Shown here: positions 1 to 9,403 of the stretch, piece after piece
How positions within the stretch are numbered: position 1 is the first letter of the stretch
How the letters are laid out: every line of letters starts with the position of its first letter
From: Nitrosospira multiformis
GTDB taxonomy: Bacteria; Pseudomonadota; Gammaproteobacteria; Burkholderiales; Nitrosomonadaceae
Assembly (NCBI GenBank): GCA_017306155.1
Contig: JAFKJB010000007.1
Location: forward strand, 109,016-173,015
DNA: 64,000 nt
Direction of reading: 5' to 3'
Translations under genes and position numbers: made by a program
The notes under the pieces: model-generated
Told to the model about the DNA's origin: nothing
Databases searched by the model: none
What the model saw: only the letters and a program-made list of their open reading frames with translations

Positions 1-366
1 CCCCATGGGGCCTGCCATGTCGAAGAGCCCACCCAGACCGATGGTCGAATTGACCGCAAAGCGCAGGGTGTCCTGGAATCCCTGCCGTACTTTACCTTGC
101 AGGAAGTCATTCAGAATAACATTGGGATATGCAAGGTTGTCGTAGAAATTACCGATCGAGCGCTGCATGCGGTCTGGCACATGCTTTATATAAGCATCCG
201 CAACCGGCGCCAGAACGGCGCGGTCCACCGTGTCGGTAAAATTGTAAAACTGTCGATTGGCTCTTTCATTCGGATCGATCGTGTCGATACTCGCATCGTT
301 CTTATGCAGCGTCGAACAACCGGTAAACAGTGAGATGCATGCCAACAACAAGAAAGAAGTTCGCAT
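1..366 (-). CDS. mlaA: MlaA/VacJ-family outer-membrane lipoprotein, 3' part cut by window edge
   Basis: The first 122 codons are present and the gene runs off the window start. The N-terminus is a lipoprotein signal with lipobox L-F-T-G-C, so Cys17 would be the acylated residue. The sequence then follows the MlaA family closely: R-Q-F-Y-N-F-T-D, S-I-G-N-F-Y-D-N-L and the N-S-T-I-G-L-G-G-L-F-D stretch. MlaA forms an outer-membrane channel that removes mislocalised phospholipid and passes it to the periplasmic carrier MlaC. It lies downstream of hpnN and an mlaC/hpnM-type gene on the same strand, which fits a lipid-trafficking operon. The ATG at 364-366 is chosen because it directly precedes the signal peptide. 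Family is certain; the symbol rests on homology only. Confidence 0.92.
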   Translation of the reverse strand, partial: MRTSFLLLACISLFTGCSTLHKNDASIDTIDPNERANRQFYNFTDTVDRAVLAPVADAYIKHVPDRMQRSIGNFYDNLAYPNVILNDFLQGKVRQGFQDTLRFAVNSTIGLGGLFDMAGPMG

Positions 367-489
367 ATTTGCCACCATCCATAAAGGGAAGGCTATGCCC
401 CTGTTAATCTGTCCGTCAGAATCAGAATCCGCATGGAATGGGAATGTCCGCAAACCGCTACAGGTGCAAAGTATACAATTATTGCCGGG

Positions 490-3162
490 CTAGCGCACAA
501 ATTGAGCCTTTGCCCCTGCGCCCGGCGCGCGCAGTAACGCCGGGAGTATCACCAGCGTACAGATAAGCGTAAAAGCCAATCCCACGGTAAGCATTATTCC
601 CATACTCGCAGTGCCCCTGTGCGATGAGAACATCAGGCTTGCGAAATCCACCAGCGCCGTCAGCGCGCTGTAAAAAATCGCACGTGCAGTGCTGGTGTGG
701 ATCAGAATCTCGCTTACCAGTTCATTATTCAGGCTGCGATGCACCATATGCAGGCTGCTATCGATCCCCAGGCCAAGCAAAAGCGGGAGGGCAATGATAT
801 TGGCAAAATTGAACGGAACATCCAGAAGGATTGTGAACGCAGCGGTGAACAGGCTGGACAGCAGCAGCGGGAGCAGGACCAGCAGCGTGTACTTTACACT
901 GCGCAACAGCACCAGCAGGGCGACGATAATTCCAGCGAGCGCAAGCAAAAACGCCTGCGCGAATGCGTGCACCACCGCCTCGCCTGCTTCAAGGGTCACC
1001 ACTGGCGCTCCCGTCACCTCGGGCGCCACTTTCTGTACGCTTCGCACGAAGCGCCGCAATGCATCATTGTCGTTCAGGTCTTCTGACGGATAAATCGCCA
1101 GGCGATATTCCCCTGACTGGGCGTGCCAGCGACTGCTCAATGATGCCGGCAGATCCTGCTCGCCAAACAGGTTGGCTTCCGTCGCGGTGCGCAGGTTCTT
1201 CAGCGCGGCAGGTAATGTAACCAGCAGATCTCCCTCCACGGATCTCAGCAAAGCGCCCTGCTCGGCAGGGCTGGCTGTACCCAGCTGTTCAAACAGGGAA
1301 CTTAAGGATGACCTGAGCTTGCGTGCGGCCGGCACTGACGCATGCTCCGGACGCGCGGCAATAAAACTGTCCAATGCGGCAGCCAATGCGTCGAGCGCCT
1401 CACGCTGTTTCCAGATGGAACTGTCCACGTGGCGACCCTGCGCCACCATTTCGATCGGCCCCACGGTCAACGTCATTTCCTCGATGAGTTGCAGCTTTTC
1501 TTCCTGATCCGCCGGCACGAAATCGGGCAGACTGACTACCTTCTCCACCTCGGGAAGCTTGCTCAATGCGTGCGTCAGACGCGCCAGTTCCTTCTGGTCT
1601 TCTGCCAGCACAACGGAATGCCACGGCGAAAGATCGGGCTCCGCCAGGAGCTCACGAAAGGCCTGTATCGCTTTTCCTTTCTGATCCTGCAAATTCAGGA
1701 GATTGTAGTCGAACCGTACTTGAGGCAGCAGAAGAAGAGCGCCAATCGACGCGGCGAGCGTGACGGCGTAGGTCAGCCTGTGCCATTTCAGGGATAACTC
1801 CAGAACTCTGCCAACCGACGCTTTCGGTGGAGCAATTGCTTTGGCTTCACGCCGGGTTGGAAGGTAGCGCAGCAGGGCAGGCGCAACCGTAAGGGTTACC
1901 AGAAGGCTGATAATCATGCCTGTGCCGGAAATCAACCCCAATTCCGCCACGCCGCTGTAATCCGTCGGGATGAATGCGTAAAAGCCGATTGCGTTAGTGA
2001 TGGTGCAAGCGGTAAGGGCGGCGCCAGCGTCCCCACCCGAAACATGCAGGGCCTCGGTAGGCGGGTTGCCGCTTTCCAGAATTTCGCGATAACGCAGCAG
2101 AAAGTGAATTGCGAAGTCGGCGCCCAGACCGATGTACAACACGGCAAACGCAATGGAGATCAGGTTGACATGTCCCACCGCGGCGGTGGCAAATGTCGCC
2201 GTTAGAATCAGGCCCATGGCGAGACACACCAGGACGTTGATGATCAGCCCGGCCGCTCGCATCGCAAAATAAAGAACCACAGCGACCAGGATAAAGGTGA
2301 TTATTCCCGCGTATTCCATACCGAGCAGCGAGCTGCTCAGTTCGTCATGCGCTAACGCCACTTCCCCGGTAATATGCAGGCGGACTGCTCCATCCTCCGT
2401 AATTCCGGCAGCGTCTGCCGCAGCGGATAGCGCCTTGATGGCCTGCTCCCCGGGAAACATCTGATCATAATTGAGCTTCGGCGTGACCAGGATCAGTTCC
2501 CGGTATTTGCTTTTTTGCGGTTCGCCGCTGAAGAGGGCCTGCCACGACAATGCACGCGGCGATCCTTCCAATCTCGCTCCCAGCGTATCGCTCACTGCGC
2601 CCAGCACCGGGCTGAGCTCCAGAGCGCGGCCCTTCTGTAATTCCTCTACCGCCTCCTTCAGTACATCGGCGAAAGCTGCGAGGGTAGGGTTTCCGGCAAT
2701 ATGGGCCATCAAAGGCTGTGCTGCCGCGACGCGATCGGTTACCTGCTGCAGTTCCGGAACGCTTTCATAGAGCAGGCCATTGCGTGTGAAGAAGTCGCCT
2801 CCCGTCGGGGAATAGACATCCTCGAAATTGAAAGTGTCTTTTTTCAGGCGCGCGGCAAGGCGTTCGGTTGCCTGACGGACCTGCTCGGGCGTCGGCGCTT
2901 CCAGCACTACCAGAAGCGTGTCGACATCCTGCGGAAATGTCTCGTTGTAGTGGGTGATATTGACACGAAACGGCAAATCCCGTGAGAGCATGTCGGTTGT
3001 GTCGGTATTGATGCCGAGATTGCGCGAGACGTAGATGCTGCATCCTGCGGAAATCAGCAGTGCTGCAAAAAGAACCCAGGCGCCATGGCGATAGCAGACG
3101 GTGGCCCAGGCTGCAAAAATGCGGTAAACGCGGCTTTCTGAATCGTTGTTTGTCGTGGTCAT
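490..3162 (-). CDS. hpnN: Hopanoid-associated RND transporter HpnN
   Basis: The protein is 890 residues, the usual HpnN size. It has the MMPL/RND layout: a membrane segment near residues 28-48, a large periplasmic loop, a block of helices around 280-450, a second loop, then a second helical block from about 740 to the end. The motif G-L-G-A-D-F-A-I-H-F in the first block and G-L-G-I-D-S-S-L-H-M in the second are the paired RND signatures with membrane acidic residues. HpnN moves hopanoids from the inner to the outer membrane. Its neighbours are an MlaC/HpnM-like periplasmic protein, HpnH and MlaA, which supports this role over a drug-efflux one. The start lacks a clear Shine-Dalgarno. About 200 bases separate it from the upstream gene, and that gap holds a small hairpin repeat. 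Confidence 0.93.
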   Translation of the reverse strand: MTTTNNDSESRVYRIFAAWATVCYRHGAWVLFAALLISAGCSIYVSRNLGINTDTTDMLSRDLPFRVNITHYNETFPQDVDTLLVVLEAPTPEQVRQATERLAARLKKDTFNFEDVYSPTGGDFFTRNGLLYESVPELQQVTDRVAAAQPLMAHIAGNPTLAAFADVLKEAVEELQKGRALELSPVLGAVSDTLGARLEGSPRALSWQALFSGEPQKSKYRELILVTPKLNYDQMFPGEQAIKALSAAADAAGITEDGAVRLHITGEVALAHDELSSSLLGMEYAGIITFILVAVVLYFAMRAAGLIINVLVCLAMGLILTATFATAAVGHVNLISIAFAVLYIGLGADFAIHFLLRYREILESGNPPTEALHVSGGDAGAALTACTITNAIGFYAFIPTDYSGVAELGLISGTGMIISLLVTLTVAPALLRYLPTRREAKAIAPPKASVGRVLELSLKWHRLTYAVTLAASIGALLLLPQVRFDYNLLNLQDQKGKAIQAFRELLAEPDLSPWHSVVLAEDQKELARLTHALSKLPEVEKVVSLPDFVPADQEEKLQLIEEMTLTVGPIEMVAQGRHVDSSIWKQREALDALAAALDSFIAARPEHASVPAARKLRSSLSSLFEQLGTASPAEQGALLRSVEGDLLVTLPAALKNLRTATEANLFGEQDLPASLSSRWHAQSGEYRLAIYPSEDLNDNDALRRFVRSVQKVAPEVTGAPVVTLEAGEAVVHAFAQAFLLALAGIIVALLVLLRSVKYTLLVLLPLLLSSLFTAAFTILLDVPFNFANIIALPLLLGLGIDSSLHMVHRSLNNELVSEILIHTSTARAIFYSALTALVDFASLMFSSHRGTASMGIMLTVGLAFTLICTLVILPALLRAPGAGAKAQFVR

Positions 3163-3318
3163 GCTTGGGAAGCAATGTCGGAGAATCGATCCGTGCTCAG
3201 AGAATGGCTTCGGGAGTTAACAGCGAGTTAAAAAAGAATCCCGGGCGTTGGCGAGTCAGGATGCAAAAAGGAAAACTTGAAGTGGCGGTTTTCCTCGGGC
3301 CCATCAGGATGCCGTCAT

Positions 3319-3334
3319 ACCCGCGAAAGCGGGT
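3319..3334. repeat. Short palindromic repeat unit in the hpnM-hpnN gap
   Basis: The sequence ACCCGC-GAAA-GCGGGT is a perfect 6-bp stem with a GAAA tetraloop, preceded by GTCAT. A near copy, ACCCGC-GCAA-GCGGGT, occurs at 22708-22723. The flanking GTCAT and this stem resemble dispersed REP-like units common in betaproteobacteria. It lies between two genes of the hopanoid operon and could also act as an mRNA stability hairpin. No U-run follows on the minus strand, so it is not a strong terminator. Confidence 0.6.
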
Positions 3335-3363
3335 TCAAAGATTTGTAGTGAGATTTGCAGTGT

Positions 3364-3990
3364 TCAGTCTTTTCCTGCCTGCTCGATCTTCTGCTTGAGC
3401 ATGTCGACAAGCTTTGGAAAACCATCACGCTGAAGAATGGCACGATACTCGACACGCTTTAATGCCAGATCGCTGACCCCGTCGGCCATAATATTCACTA
3501 TATGCCATCCATCCTTTCCCTGCCGCAATATATAGTCGAACCGCACCGGCTCGCCGCTCGCCTGGATCAATTTGCTGCGTATCATTACCTGCTCGCGGGG
3601 CATGGATTGACGCTCGAGAAATTCGAACTGCTCGCCAGCGTATTCCTTGAACTGACTTGCGTAAGTAGCTATGCTGAGCTTGCGGAAAGTATCTGTAAAG
3701 GTTCGCTGCTGTTCAGCATTCAATTGCGTCCAGTTCCCTCCCAGCGAGGTGCGCGCAATGAAGTCGAGATCATGGGTCTGATTGATGATGGGAGCCAGCA
3801 ATTCGTAGCGTCCCTCGTAGCCGAGTTCCGGGCCCTCACGCATCGCTTTGATGAGCACTTCCTGCAACTGCTCGACAACTTGCTCCGGCGTTCCCGGCTC
3901 CTGGGCCTGACTCCAGGAGGAAGATGCCAGAAGCATCAGGGTAATTATTTGAAGTTGCAGCAGTGACTTCAGTGCAGTCAGGATCTTCAT
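3364..3990 (-). CDS. hpnM: MlaC/Ttg2D-family periplasmic lipid carrier, HpnM-type
   Basis: The product is 208 residues with a signal peptide (hydrophobic core L-L-Q-L-Q-I-I-T-L-M-L-L-A, cleavage after S-Q-A). It matches the Tol_Tol_Ttg2 / MlaC fold: the D-F-x-x-I-A-R-x-x-L-G-G-N-W segment, then T-F-R-K-L-S-I-A-T-Y-A-S-Q-F, then the V-R-F-D-Y-I-L-R-Q-G-K-D-G-W-H-I-V-N-I region typical of the family. Such proteins ferry lipids through the periplasm. Position between hpnH and hpnN makes the hopanoid-associated HpnM version likely, but a plain MlaC role with the nearby MlaA is also possible. The reading frame stays open for 100 codons upstream, but the ATG at 3988-3990 is preferred because the signal peptide begins there. 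Confidence 0.85.
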   Translation of the reverse strand: MKILTALKSLLQLQIITLMLLASSSWSQAQEPGTPEQVVEQLQEVLIKAMREGPELGYEGRYELLAPIINQTHDLDFIARTSLGGNWTQLNAEQQRTFTDTFRKLSIATYASQFKEYAGEQFEFLERQSMPREQVMIRSKLIQASGEPVRFDYILRQGKDGWHIVNIMADGVSDLALKRVEYRAILQRDGFPKLVDMLKQKIEQAGKD

Positions 3991-4344
3991 GTTGATAATT
4001 TTATAGCAGTTCGTTTCATGCACGTGATCGACAGGGTGTCGCATCCGGCAATATTCGTTGTGATATCCGACCACGCGGTCTTGCATCGAGCGGGACGATA
4101 TTTTCCAATGCTTCGGAAATCCGACACCCCATCGTGACACTTCTATAATTACATCCACATCCCGAACCGCTTTAGCGGTTTTGCCGGGTATTTGACAGGA
4201 TCGGACGGATCCAGCCATGATCCGATCGACCCGCTCCTGTAAAGTGGTCAAGTTGTCTCGACCAGACTCAGCATCAAACCCAGCGCGCATTGACTTTTAT
4301 GGTTGCCGATCAACGCAGTATCGCCGTTTCGGCAACAGGCAACG
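3991..4344. other. Gap between hpnH and hpnM with a small stem-loop
   Basis: This gap of about 350 bases holds no recognisable gene. A stem AACCGC-TTTA-GCGGTT lies at 4165-4180, followed on the plus strand by TTTT. The minus-strand frame of hpnM remains open through most of the gap, but the translation shows no family features. The size suggests that hpnM and hpnN may have their own promoter, separate from hpnH. Confidence 0.5.
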
Positions 4345-5454
4345 CTATCGCTCTATTTTGACCGGAATTCCTGCAAGCGTCGCCGGGGTTTTCAATTCCT
4401 CTCGCGCCCATTTCGGTGTAGGCTCCGCCACCATCGGTCCCGTTGTTTTCGGTCCCCTGATGGATGTGATCAATGCTTTCAGCGGATGCTGCAGCATATC
4501 TTCCACCGCTGTGGCTTCATAACCGCAATGCGCCATGCATTGAGCGCACTTCGGATTGCTGCTATTGCCGTATTTATCCCACGGAGTATCATCCAGCAGT
4601 TCCTGGAAACTGGATGCATATCCTTCATCCGGAAGCAGATAGCAAGGCTTTTGCCAACCGAAAATATTGCGTGTCGGATTTCCCCAGGGCGTGCACTGAT
4701 AGTTCTGGTTGCCCGCGAGAAAATCGAGATAAAGCGACGAGTGATTCAGCTTCCATTTGCGGGTCTTGCCTATCTTGAAAATGCCTCTGAAGAGATTCTT
4801 GGTATCCTTTCCTTTAATGAAGATATCCTGCCTGGGGGCGCGCTCATAACTGAAACCGGGCGCAATCGTCGCACCCTCGACCCCCAGGTCCATTGCATAG
4901 TCGAGGAATTCCGCAACATCTTCCGGTGTCTCGCCCTGGAACAAGGTGCAGTTGACGGTAACCCTGAATCCCTTTGCAACCGCCAGTTTTATAGCCTCGA
5001 CCGCACGGTCGAACACCCCGTCCTGACAGACAGAAGCGTCATGCCTTTCCTTCAGGCCATCCAGATGGATGGAAAAGGTCAAATAAGGAGAAGGAGTATA
5101 GTCGTCGATCTTCTTTTTCAGCAAAAGCGCATTGGTACACAGGTAAACATATTTCCTGCGCGCAACGATGCCTCTGACGATCTCTGGCATTTCCTTATGT
5201 ATCAATGGCTCCCCACCCGGGATGGAAACCATGGGCGCTCCGCACTCATCGACCGCCTCCATACATTCATCATATGACATCCGCTTGTCGAGGATGTGAT
5301 CTGGGTAATCGATCTTACCGCAGCCGGCGCAGGCCAGATTACACCGGAACAGGGGTTCCAGCATCAAGACCATAGGATATTTTTTCACTCCTCCCAACTT
5401 TTGCTTGAGCAGGTAGGTGCCGATAGCTATCTGTTGACGTAAAGGAACTCCCAT
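4345..5454 (-). CDS. hpnH: Adenosyl-hopene transferase HpnH (radical SAM)
   Basis: HpnH adds the adenosyl group of S-adenosylmethionine to diploptene, the first step in making extended C35 hopanoids. The protein is 369 residues. The radical-SAM cluster motif C-N-L-A-C-A-G-C gives Cys38, Cys42 and Cys45. A G-G-E-P motif follows, and a C-terminal cysteine-rich SPASM-like region (C-A-Q-C-M-A-H-C) comes near residue 310. Start: a TTG lies 15 bases further upstream, but the ATG at 5452-5454 has GGAGG about 8 bases before it and begins with the family's M-G-V-P-L-R-Q. It is the first gene of a minus-strand hopanoid and lipid-transport set. The cyclase itself (shc) is not in the window. Confidence 0.95.
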   Translation of the reverse strand: MGVPLRQQIAIGTYLLKQKLGGVKKYPMVLMLEPLFRCNLACAGCGKIDYPDHILDKRMSYDECMEAVDECGAPMVSIPGGEPLIHKEMPEIVRGIVARRKYVYLCTNALLLKKKIDDYTPSPYLTFSIHLDGLKERHDASVCQDGVFDRAVEAIKLAVAKGFRVTVNCTLFQGETPEDVAEFLDYAMDLGVEGATIAPGFSYERAPRQDIFIKGKDTKNLFRGIFKIGKTRKWKLNHSSLYLDFLAGNQNYQCTPWGNPTRNIFGWQKPCYLLPDEGYASSFQELLDDTPWDKYGNSSNPKCAQCMAHCGYEATAVEDMLQHPLKALITSIRGPKTTGPMVAEPTPKWAREELKTPATLAGIPVKIER

Positions 5455-5835
5455 GTATAAATCCTCCAAAAAACTTCCGTAAACTTTATTAAAGTCAGGT
5501 TGGGATCACCCTGATCTTTCCTGTTGTTTTGCAGGTGCTGAAGTTGTCTGAAATTGCGCCCAGGCACTTCAATCCTGGTTCGTTTTTGCGAAATCTCGAA
5601 AAAAATGATCTGGGCCCGTCACTCGAAATAGGGCAGTCAGGCGACGAGCTTTGCTGAAACCAGCTGTATTTTTCCCTTCTATTACTTGCATCCCGTCTTT
5701 CGATCTGACAGTTATTTGTCATTCTTCCTGGCCGGATTGCTGTGATGTTTTATCCTGTAAGCATGTTAACACGTATATTTCCCAAACTAAACTCACAACT
5801 CATCCAGGGTTAAACCGCACGGAGGACCATAACTT

Positions 5836-5886
5836 ATGACCACTTTTCCTGGAAAGGGCTGTAATCCCAGCAAGGTTGCTCAGTGA
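5836..5886 (+). CDS. Possible 16-residue peptide ORF
   Basis: ATG at 5836 and TGA at 5884-5886 enclose 16 codons, giving M-T-T-F-P-G-K-G-C-N-P-S-K-V-A-Q. GGAGGA at 5821-5826 is spaced 9 bases from the ATG, and a terminator hairpin with a T-run follows at 5955-5976 on the same strand. No homologue is known to me. It could be a leader peptide, a small secreted peptide or chance. Confidence 0.25.
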   Translation: MTTFPGKGCNPSKVAQ

Positions 5887-5943
5887 TCGATCAACCGGGC
5901 TCATCAGAAGTCGCGGCTCGATGCAGTTGGCATTTAATCGAAG

Positions 5944-5976
5944 GTGGAAAAAAAGGGCGCCGAAGCGCCCTTTTTT
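5944..5976. terminator. Bidirectional rho-independent terminator
   Basis: The stem GGGCGC-CGAA-GCGCCC at 5955-5970 is flanked by an A-run on the left and a run of T on the right, so it can stop transcription from either side. It would terminate the porin gene, whose stop codon is about 15 bases away, on the minus strand. It would also stop anything transcribed rightward from the hpnH-porin gap. Confidence 0.85.
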
Positions 5977-5990
5977 CTGTTGGACGACAA

Positions 5991-7268
5991 TCAGAAATTG
6001 TGGCGAAGACCGATGGTGAAGGTACTCCGGTTGGCGCCGGGAGGTGCATAGCCGGGTGCGGTGTAGTTCACCGTTGCGCCGGGAGCGGTAGCCAGGTCAT
6101 TTATAGCTGCGGCATTCGGATTGGTTACGTACACATGCTGATAGCCACCGAACACGCTGGTGCGCTTGCTCAGGTTGTGAATTGCGCCGACGGTAAAGCT
6201 GTCGGCCTTGCGTGCCTGCGCGTTGTTGACGCCGCCAGCGTGGGCCTTGGTCATACCGCCCTGCGCCACCAGCGTGGTGTTGCCCCATCTGTATTGGGCA
6301 CTGGCAAACCAGAGATTTCCGTCTCCGCCCCAGTTCATGGCGGAGTTGCACTGACCGGAAACGAGTCCCGAATCGAGCGGATTCGCCGTCAGGGAGGCAG
6401 CAGTGCTACAAGTGGCGGCTCCCAGTGCATTGTTGACATCTTCATACTGGCCGCTCAGCTTGAAATTTTCCCAGGCCCAGGAAGCGCCGACACGCCATAT
6501 TTCTTCTGATCTGAGACCCATGCTTTTCTGGAGGCCGCTGGCATTATCCCGCGAATAGCCACCAAAGATATCGAGGCCCATGCCCATGAAATCGGCATGG
6601 TATTTGGCCGCCGCCTGTCCATCGAATTCGCCGTTGCGTCCGCCAGTATTGCCATTGCTGCCCAGGCCGCCAGGAAGGAGACCGGAAATGATGCTGCCGT
6701 TCTGGAGAGGATTGAGGGAATTGGCATCACCGGGCATCAAAATACCCGAGAAAGTGAATCCTTCGATGCTTGCGGAGTCATAACGAATGGCGCTGTTGAC
6801 GAAAGTATTCGCACCGGAACCCATGCCATTGGCTGAACCGGTCATGGTACCGCCGGCGCCATTCGCTTGCAGGGTGGTGTAGGCGAACGGATCGATTGTC
6901 ATACCCCCGGCAAAGTCCTTGAAGGGAGACTGGAGGCGGCCAAACCTGACATCGCCCCAATGGCTGTGGGAGAGGCCGACCCACTGCTCACGGGGGGTGG
7001 TGGCGGAACCGGAGCCGGTATTCAGCCCGAATTCGAGGCGGGCATTTGCTTTCAGGCCATTGCCCAGATCTTCTGTAACCTGCAGACCCCAGCGGGAAGA
7101 GCGGGAATTGTCCTGGAGTGCTCCCTGGCTGGGCTGGCTGGCGAAATCAACCAGACTGTATTCAGCTTGTGCCCGACCAAAAAGCGTAACGTTTGTCCCC
7201 TGAGCGGATGCAACCACCGGGGCCGCGAGTGCACCGGCGGCGGCCAGTGCAATCAGTTTCTTTTTCAT
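5991..7268 (-). CDS. Gram-negative general porin (OmpC/porin_4 type)
   Basis: The protein is 425 residues with a signal peptide M-K-K-K-L-I-A-L-A-A-A-G-A-L-A-A-P-V-V-A-S-A-Q. The N-terminus V-T-L-F-G-R-A-Q-A-E-Y, the R-S-S-R-W-G-L-Q and E-D-L-G-N-G-L-K-A-N stretches, and the terminal T-I-G-L-R-H-N-F ending in Phe are all typical of betaproteobacterial 16-strand trimeric porins. It allows passive diffusion of small hydrophilic solutes across the outer membrane. The ATG at 7266-7268 has AAAGGAGA upstream. A longer reading to 7310 is open but lacks a start signal. It is a single-gene unit closed by the terminator at 5944-5976. Several Gly/Asn-rich stretches (residues 150-220) probably form the loops. 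Confidence 0.93.
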   Translation of the reverse strand: MKKKLIALAAAGALAAPVVASAQGTNVTLFGRAQAEYSLVDFASQPSQGALQDNSRSSRWGLQVTEDLGNGLKANARLEFGLNTGSGSATTPREQWVGLSHSHWGDVRFGRLQSPFKDFAGGMTIDPFAYTTLQANGAGGTMTGSANGMGSGANTFVNSAIRYDSASIEGFTFSGILMPGDANSLNPLQNGSIISGLLPGGLGSNGNTGGRNGEFDGQAAAKYHADFMGMGLDIFGGYSRDNASGLQKSMGLRSEEIWRVGASWAWENFKLSGQYEDVNNALGAATCSTAASLTANPLDSGLVSGQCNSAMNWGGDGNLWFASAQYRWGNTTLVAQGGMTKAHAGGVNNAQARKADSFTVGAIHNLSKRTSVFGGYQHVYVTNPNAAAINDLATAPGATVNYTAPGYAPPGANRSTFTIGLRHNF

Positions 7269-7514
7269 GTGGAAAATCTCCTTTAAAGTTGAAACGGTGG
7301 GGCCTCGCACCGACCCTATTTCGGTGGGAGTTTATTCCCGCTGCCTGGACCTCCCGAAAATGAGAGGGTTGAGAGATTGTGCCTAACGTAACAACGCCTA
7401 GCAAGGAAATAAAGAGAGTTTGAGAACTGGATAAGAATATGTGTTGCTTTTTTGCAACAAAAGCACACGGGACCTATGTGGGTCGGGTGCAACCCGGACG
7501 ACCGATAAATTACT

Positions 7515-8348
7515 CTACCCGAACAACCTCGTCAGCTCGGCCCCGGGATCAGGAGCACGCATGAAGGCTTCCCCTACGAGGAAGATGTCTACTCCCTGCC
7601 CGCGCATCAGCGCCACATCGTCGGGTGTGAGTATTCCGCTTTCGGTGATGGTCATGCGGTCTGGCGAAATGCGGTCGAGCAGATGCAGGGTCGTATCCAG
7701 GCGGGTTTCAAATGTATGCAGGTTGCGGTTATTGATACCAATCAGGGGAGACCCCAGCTCCAGCGCGAGTTCCAGTTCCGCACCATCATGAACCTCGACC
7801 AGAACGGCCATCCCGAGCACATGAGCCAGCGATTCCAGCTTGCGCATTTCCGCTACTGCTTCTTCCTCCTGGCGGTGACCCCCGACCGAAATGAAAGGAT
7901 CGCGGAAGGCGGCGACAATGATGAGGATGCAATCCGCGCCCATGAGCCGCGCCTCGGCCACCTGATATTCATTTAGCATAAAATCCTTGCGCAGGAGCGG
8001 CAGATCGCAGGCGCTTCTGGCCTGCTTCAGATATTCCGCGCTGCCACGGAAATATGGCTGGTCCGTCAGAACCGACAGACAGGCCGCGCCATGCTGGGCA
8101 TAGCTCACGGCGATAGCCGCGGGGTCGAACTGTTCGCGCAACACGCCCTTGCTGGGGCTGGCCTTCTTTATTTCCGCAATGACGGCCGGCAATCCCAGGG
8201 CAAGCTTCTTGCGAAGCGCGCCAACGAAATCCCTTGGCGGCGGTAACGCCTCCGCCTGGCGAAGAAGCACGGCAAGAGAACTCCGCGCTTTCAATGCCGC
8301 AATCTCCTGTCGCTTTGTCGCCAGAATCTCCTGAAGAATATTAGCCAT
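7515..8348 (-). CDS. trpC: Indole-3-glycerol phosphate synthase
   Basis: TrpC closes 1-(2-carboxyphenylamino)-1-deoxyribulose-5-phosphate into indole-3-glycerol phosphate. The 277-residue protein shows the family motifs [11 protein letters not shown] near residue 60, L-L-R-K-D-F near 118, V-L-V-E-V-H near 170, [11 protein letters not shown] and S-G-I near the end. One oddity: after I-I-V-A-A-F there is an extra stretch ([15 protein letters not shown] and onward) of about a dozen residues compared with what I recall of other betaproteobacterial TrpC. The ATG at 8346-8348 begins 2 bases after the trpD stop. A TTG at 8352-8354 would overlap trpD instead. Confidence 0.96.
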   Translation of the reverse strand: MANILQEILATKRQEIAALKARSSLAVLLRQAEALPPPRDFVGALRKKLALGLPAVIAEIKKASPSKGVLREQFDPAAIAVSYAQHGAACLSVLTDQPYFRGSAEYLKQARSACDLPLLRKDFMLNEYQVAEARLMGADCILIIVAAFRDPFISVGGHRQEEEAVAEMRKLESLAHVLGMAVLVEVHDGAELELALELGSPLIGINNRNLHTFETRLDTTLHLLDRISPDRMTITESGILTPDDVALMRGQGVDIFLVGEAFMRAPDPGAELTRLFG

Positions 8349-8350
8349 GA

Positions 8351-9403
8351 TCAAACGAGAGAAACCTCGCCGCGGTTCTGCCGGTTTGAGAATTCCACCA
8401 GCTCCTGCAATTTTTCCCTCGCAGCACCGCTTTCTATAACGGCATGCGCTTTTTTTACGCCTTGCGCGAGCGACTCTGCGGCACCTGCCACATAAATCGT
8501 GGCACCCGCATTCAGCAATACGATATCCCGCGGCGGGCCAGGCTGATTATTCAATACCGCTCTCAGCATCTCCGCGGACTGAGCGGTGTCATGCGCCTGT
8601 ATTGTTTCAATGGCAGCTGTTTTCATGCCGAAATCTTCAGGCCTGAGGGTATATTCGAGGACCTCTCCATGCCTGAGTTCGCCTACCAGCGTCTCGCCGG
8701 CTATCGTGATCTCATCCAGCCCGCCCTGGTTGCTGGTGCCATGAACCACCATGACGTGACGGCTGCCCAGGCGATGCAAAACGCGTGGGATGATACCCAC
8801 GAGATCGGGATGAAATACGCCCAGCAGTTGATTTTTTGCTCCTGCGGGATTCGTCAGCGGCCCGAGGATATTAAACAGGGTGCGCACCCCCAGCTCGCGC
8901 CGTACGGGGCCAGCATGTTTCATGGCACTGTGAAAATTGGGCGCGAACATGAAACCGAGACCGATTTCACTTATGTTCTCCGCTATTTGCGCCGGTGTCT
9001 GGTCGAGGTTGACGCCCAATGCTTCGAGCACATCGGCACTTCCCGATTTGCTGGAAACAGAGCGCCCCCCATGTTTCGCCACCCGCGCGCCGGCAGCCGC
9101 GGCGACGAAAGCGGCGGTGGTGGAAATATTGAAAGTATGGGCGCTATCGCCTCCCGTTCCACATGTATCGACGAGGTGGCGGTCATCCCGCACTTCCACA
9201 CGGGTGGCAAATTCGCGCATCACCTGTGCCGCAGCAGCGATCTCGCCCACGGTTTCCTTCTTCACACGCAAGCCGGTTATAATCGCTGAAATCAACGTGG
9301 GGGAGAGTTCTCCGCGCATGATCTGCCGCATGAGCGACAGCATTTCATCATGAAAGATTTCACGGTGCTCGATGAGGCGCGTCAGTGCTTCCTGTGGGCT
9401 CAC
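8351..9403 (-). CDS. trpD: Anthranilate phosphoribosyltransferase
   Basis: TrpD transfers phosphoribose from PRPP to anthranilate. The 350-residue protein has the PRPP loop D-T-C-G-T-G-G-D-S around residue 80, the [15 protein letters not shown] segment near 110, and the N-I-L-G-P-L-T-N-P motif near 175, all in the expected order. The start is GTG at 9401-9403, sharing GTGA with the trpG stop, a sign of translational coupling. It is the middle gene of trpG-trpD-trpC. trpE is not adjacent; the next gene upstream is an unrelated DNA-binding-like protein, so the first enzyme's large subunit must be encoded elsewhere. Confidence 0.96.
   Translation of the reverse strand: MSPQEALTRLIEHREIFHDEMLSLMRQIMRGELSPTLISAIITGLRVKKETVGEIAAAAQVMREFATRVEVRDDRHLVDTCGTGGDSAHTFNISTTAAFVAAAAGARVAKHGGRSVSSKSGSADVLEALGVNLDQTPAQIAENISEIGLGFMFAPNFHSAMKHAGPVRRELGVRTLFNILGPLTNPAGAKNQLLGVFHPDLVGIIPRVLHRLGSRHVMVVHGTSNQGGLDEITIAGETLVGELRHGEVLEYTLRPEDFGMKTAAIETIQAHDTAQSAEMLRAVLNNQPGPPRDIVLLNAGATIYVAGAAESLAQGVKKAHAVIESGAAREKLQELVEFSNRQNRGEVSLV

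Larger units (their letters stand above)
5455..5990. other. Intergenic region upstream of hpnH
   Basis: This region of about 535 bases between hpnH and the porin terminator contains no long gene. It should hold the hpnH promoter. On the plus strand a 16-codon ORF at 5836-5886 has a good Shine-Dalgarno (GGAGGA, 9 bases upstream) and sits about 70 bases before the terminator hairpin; it is listed separately. Nothing else was recognised. Confidence 0.5.

Noticed and set aside
3991-4290. A 100-codon N-terminal extension of the hpnM frame
   Set aside because: The frame is open but the translation has no family features, and a clean signal peptide starts at 3990.
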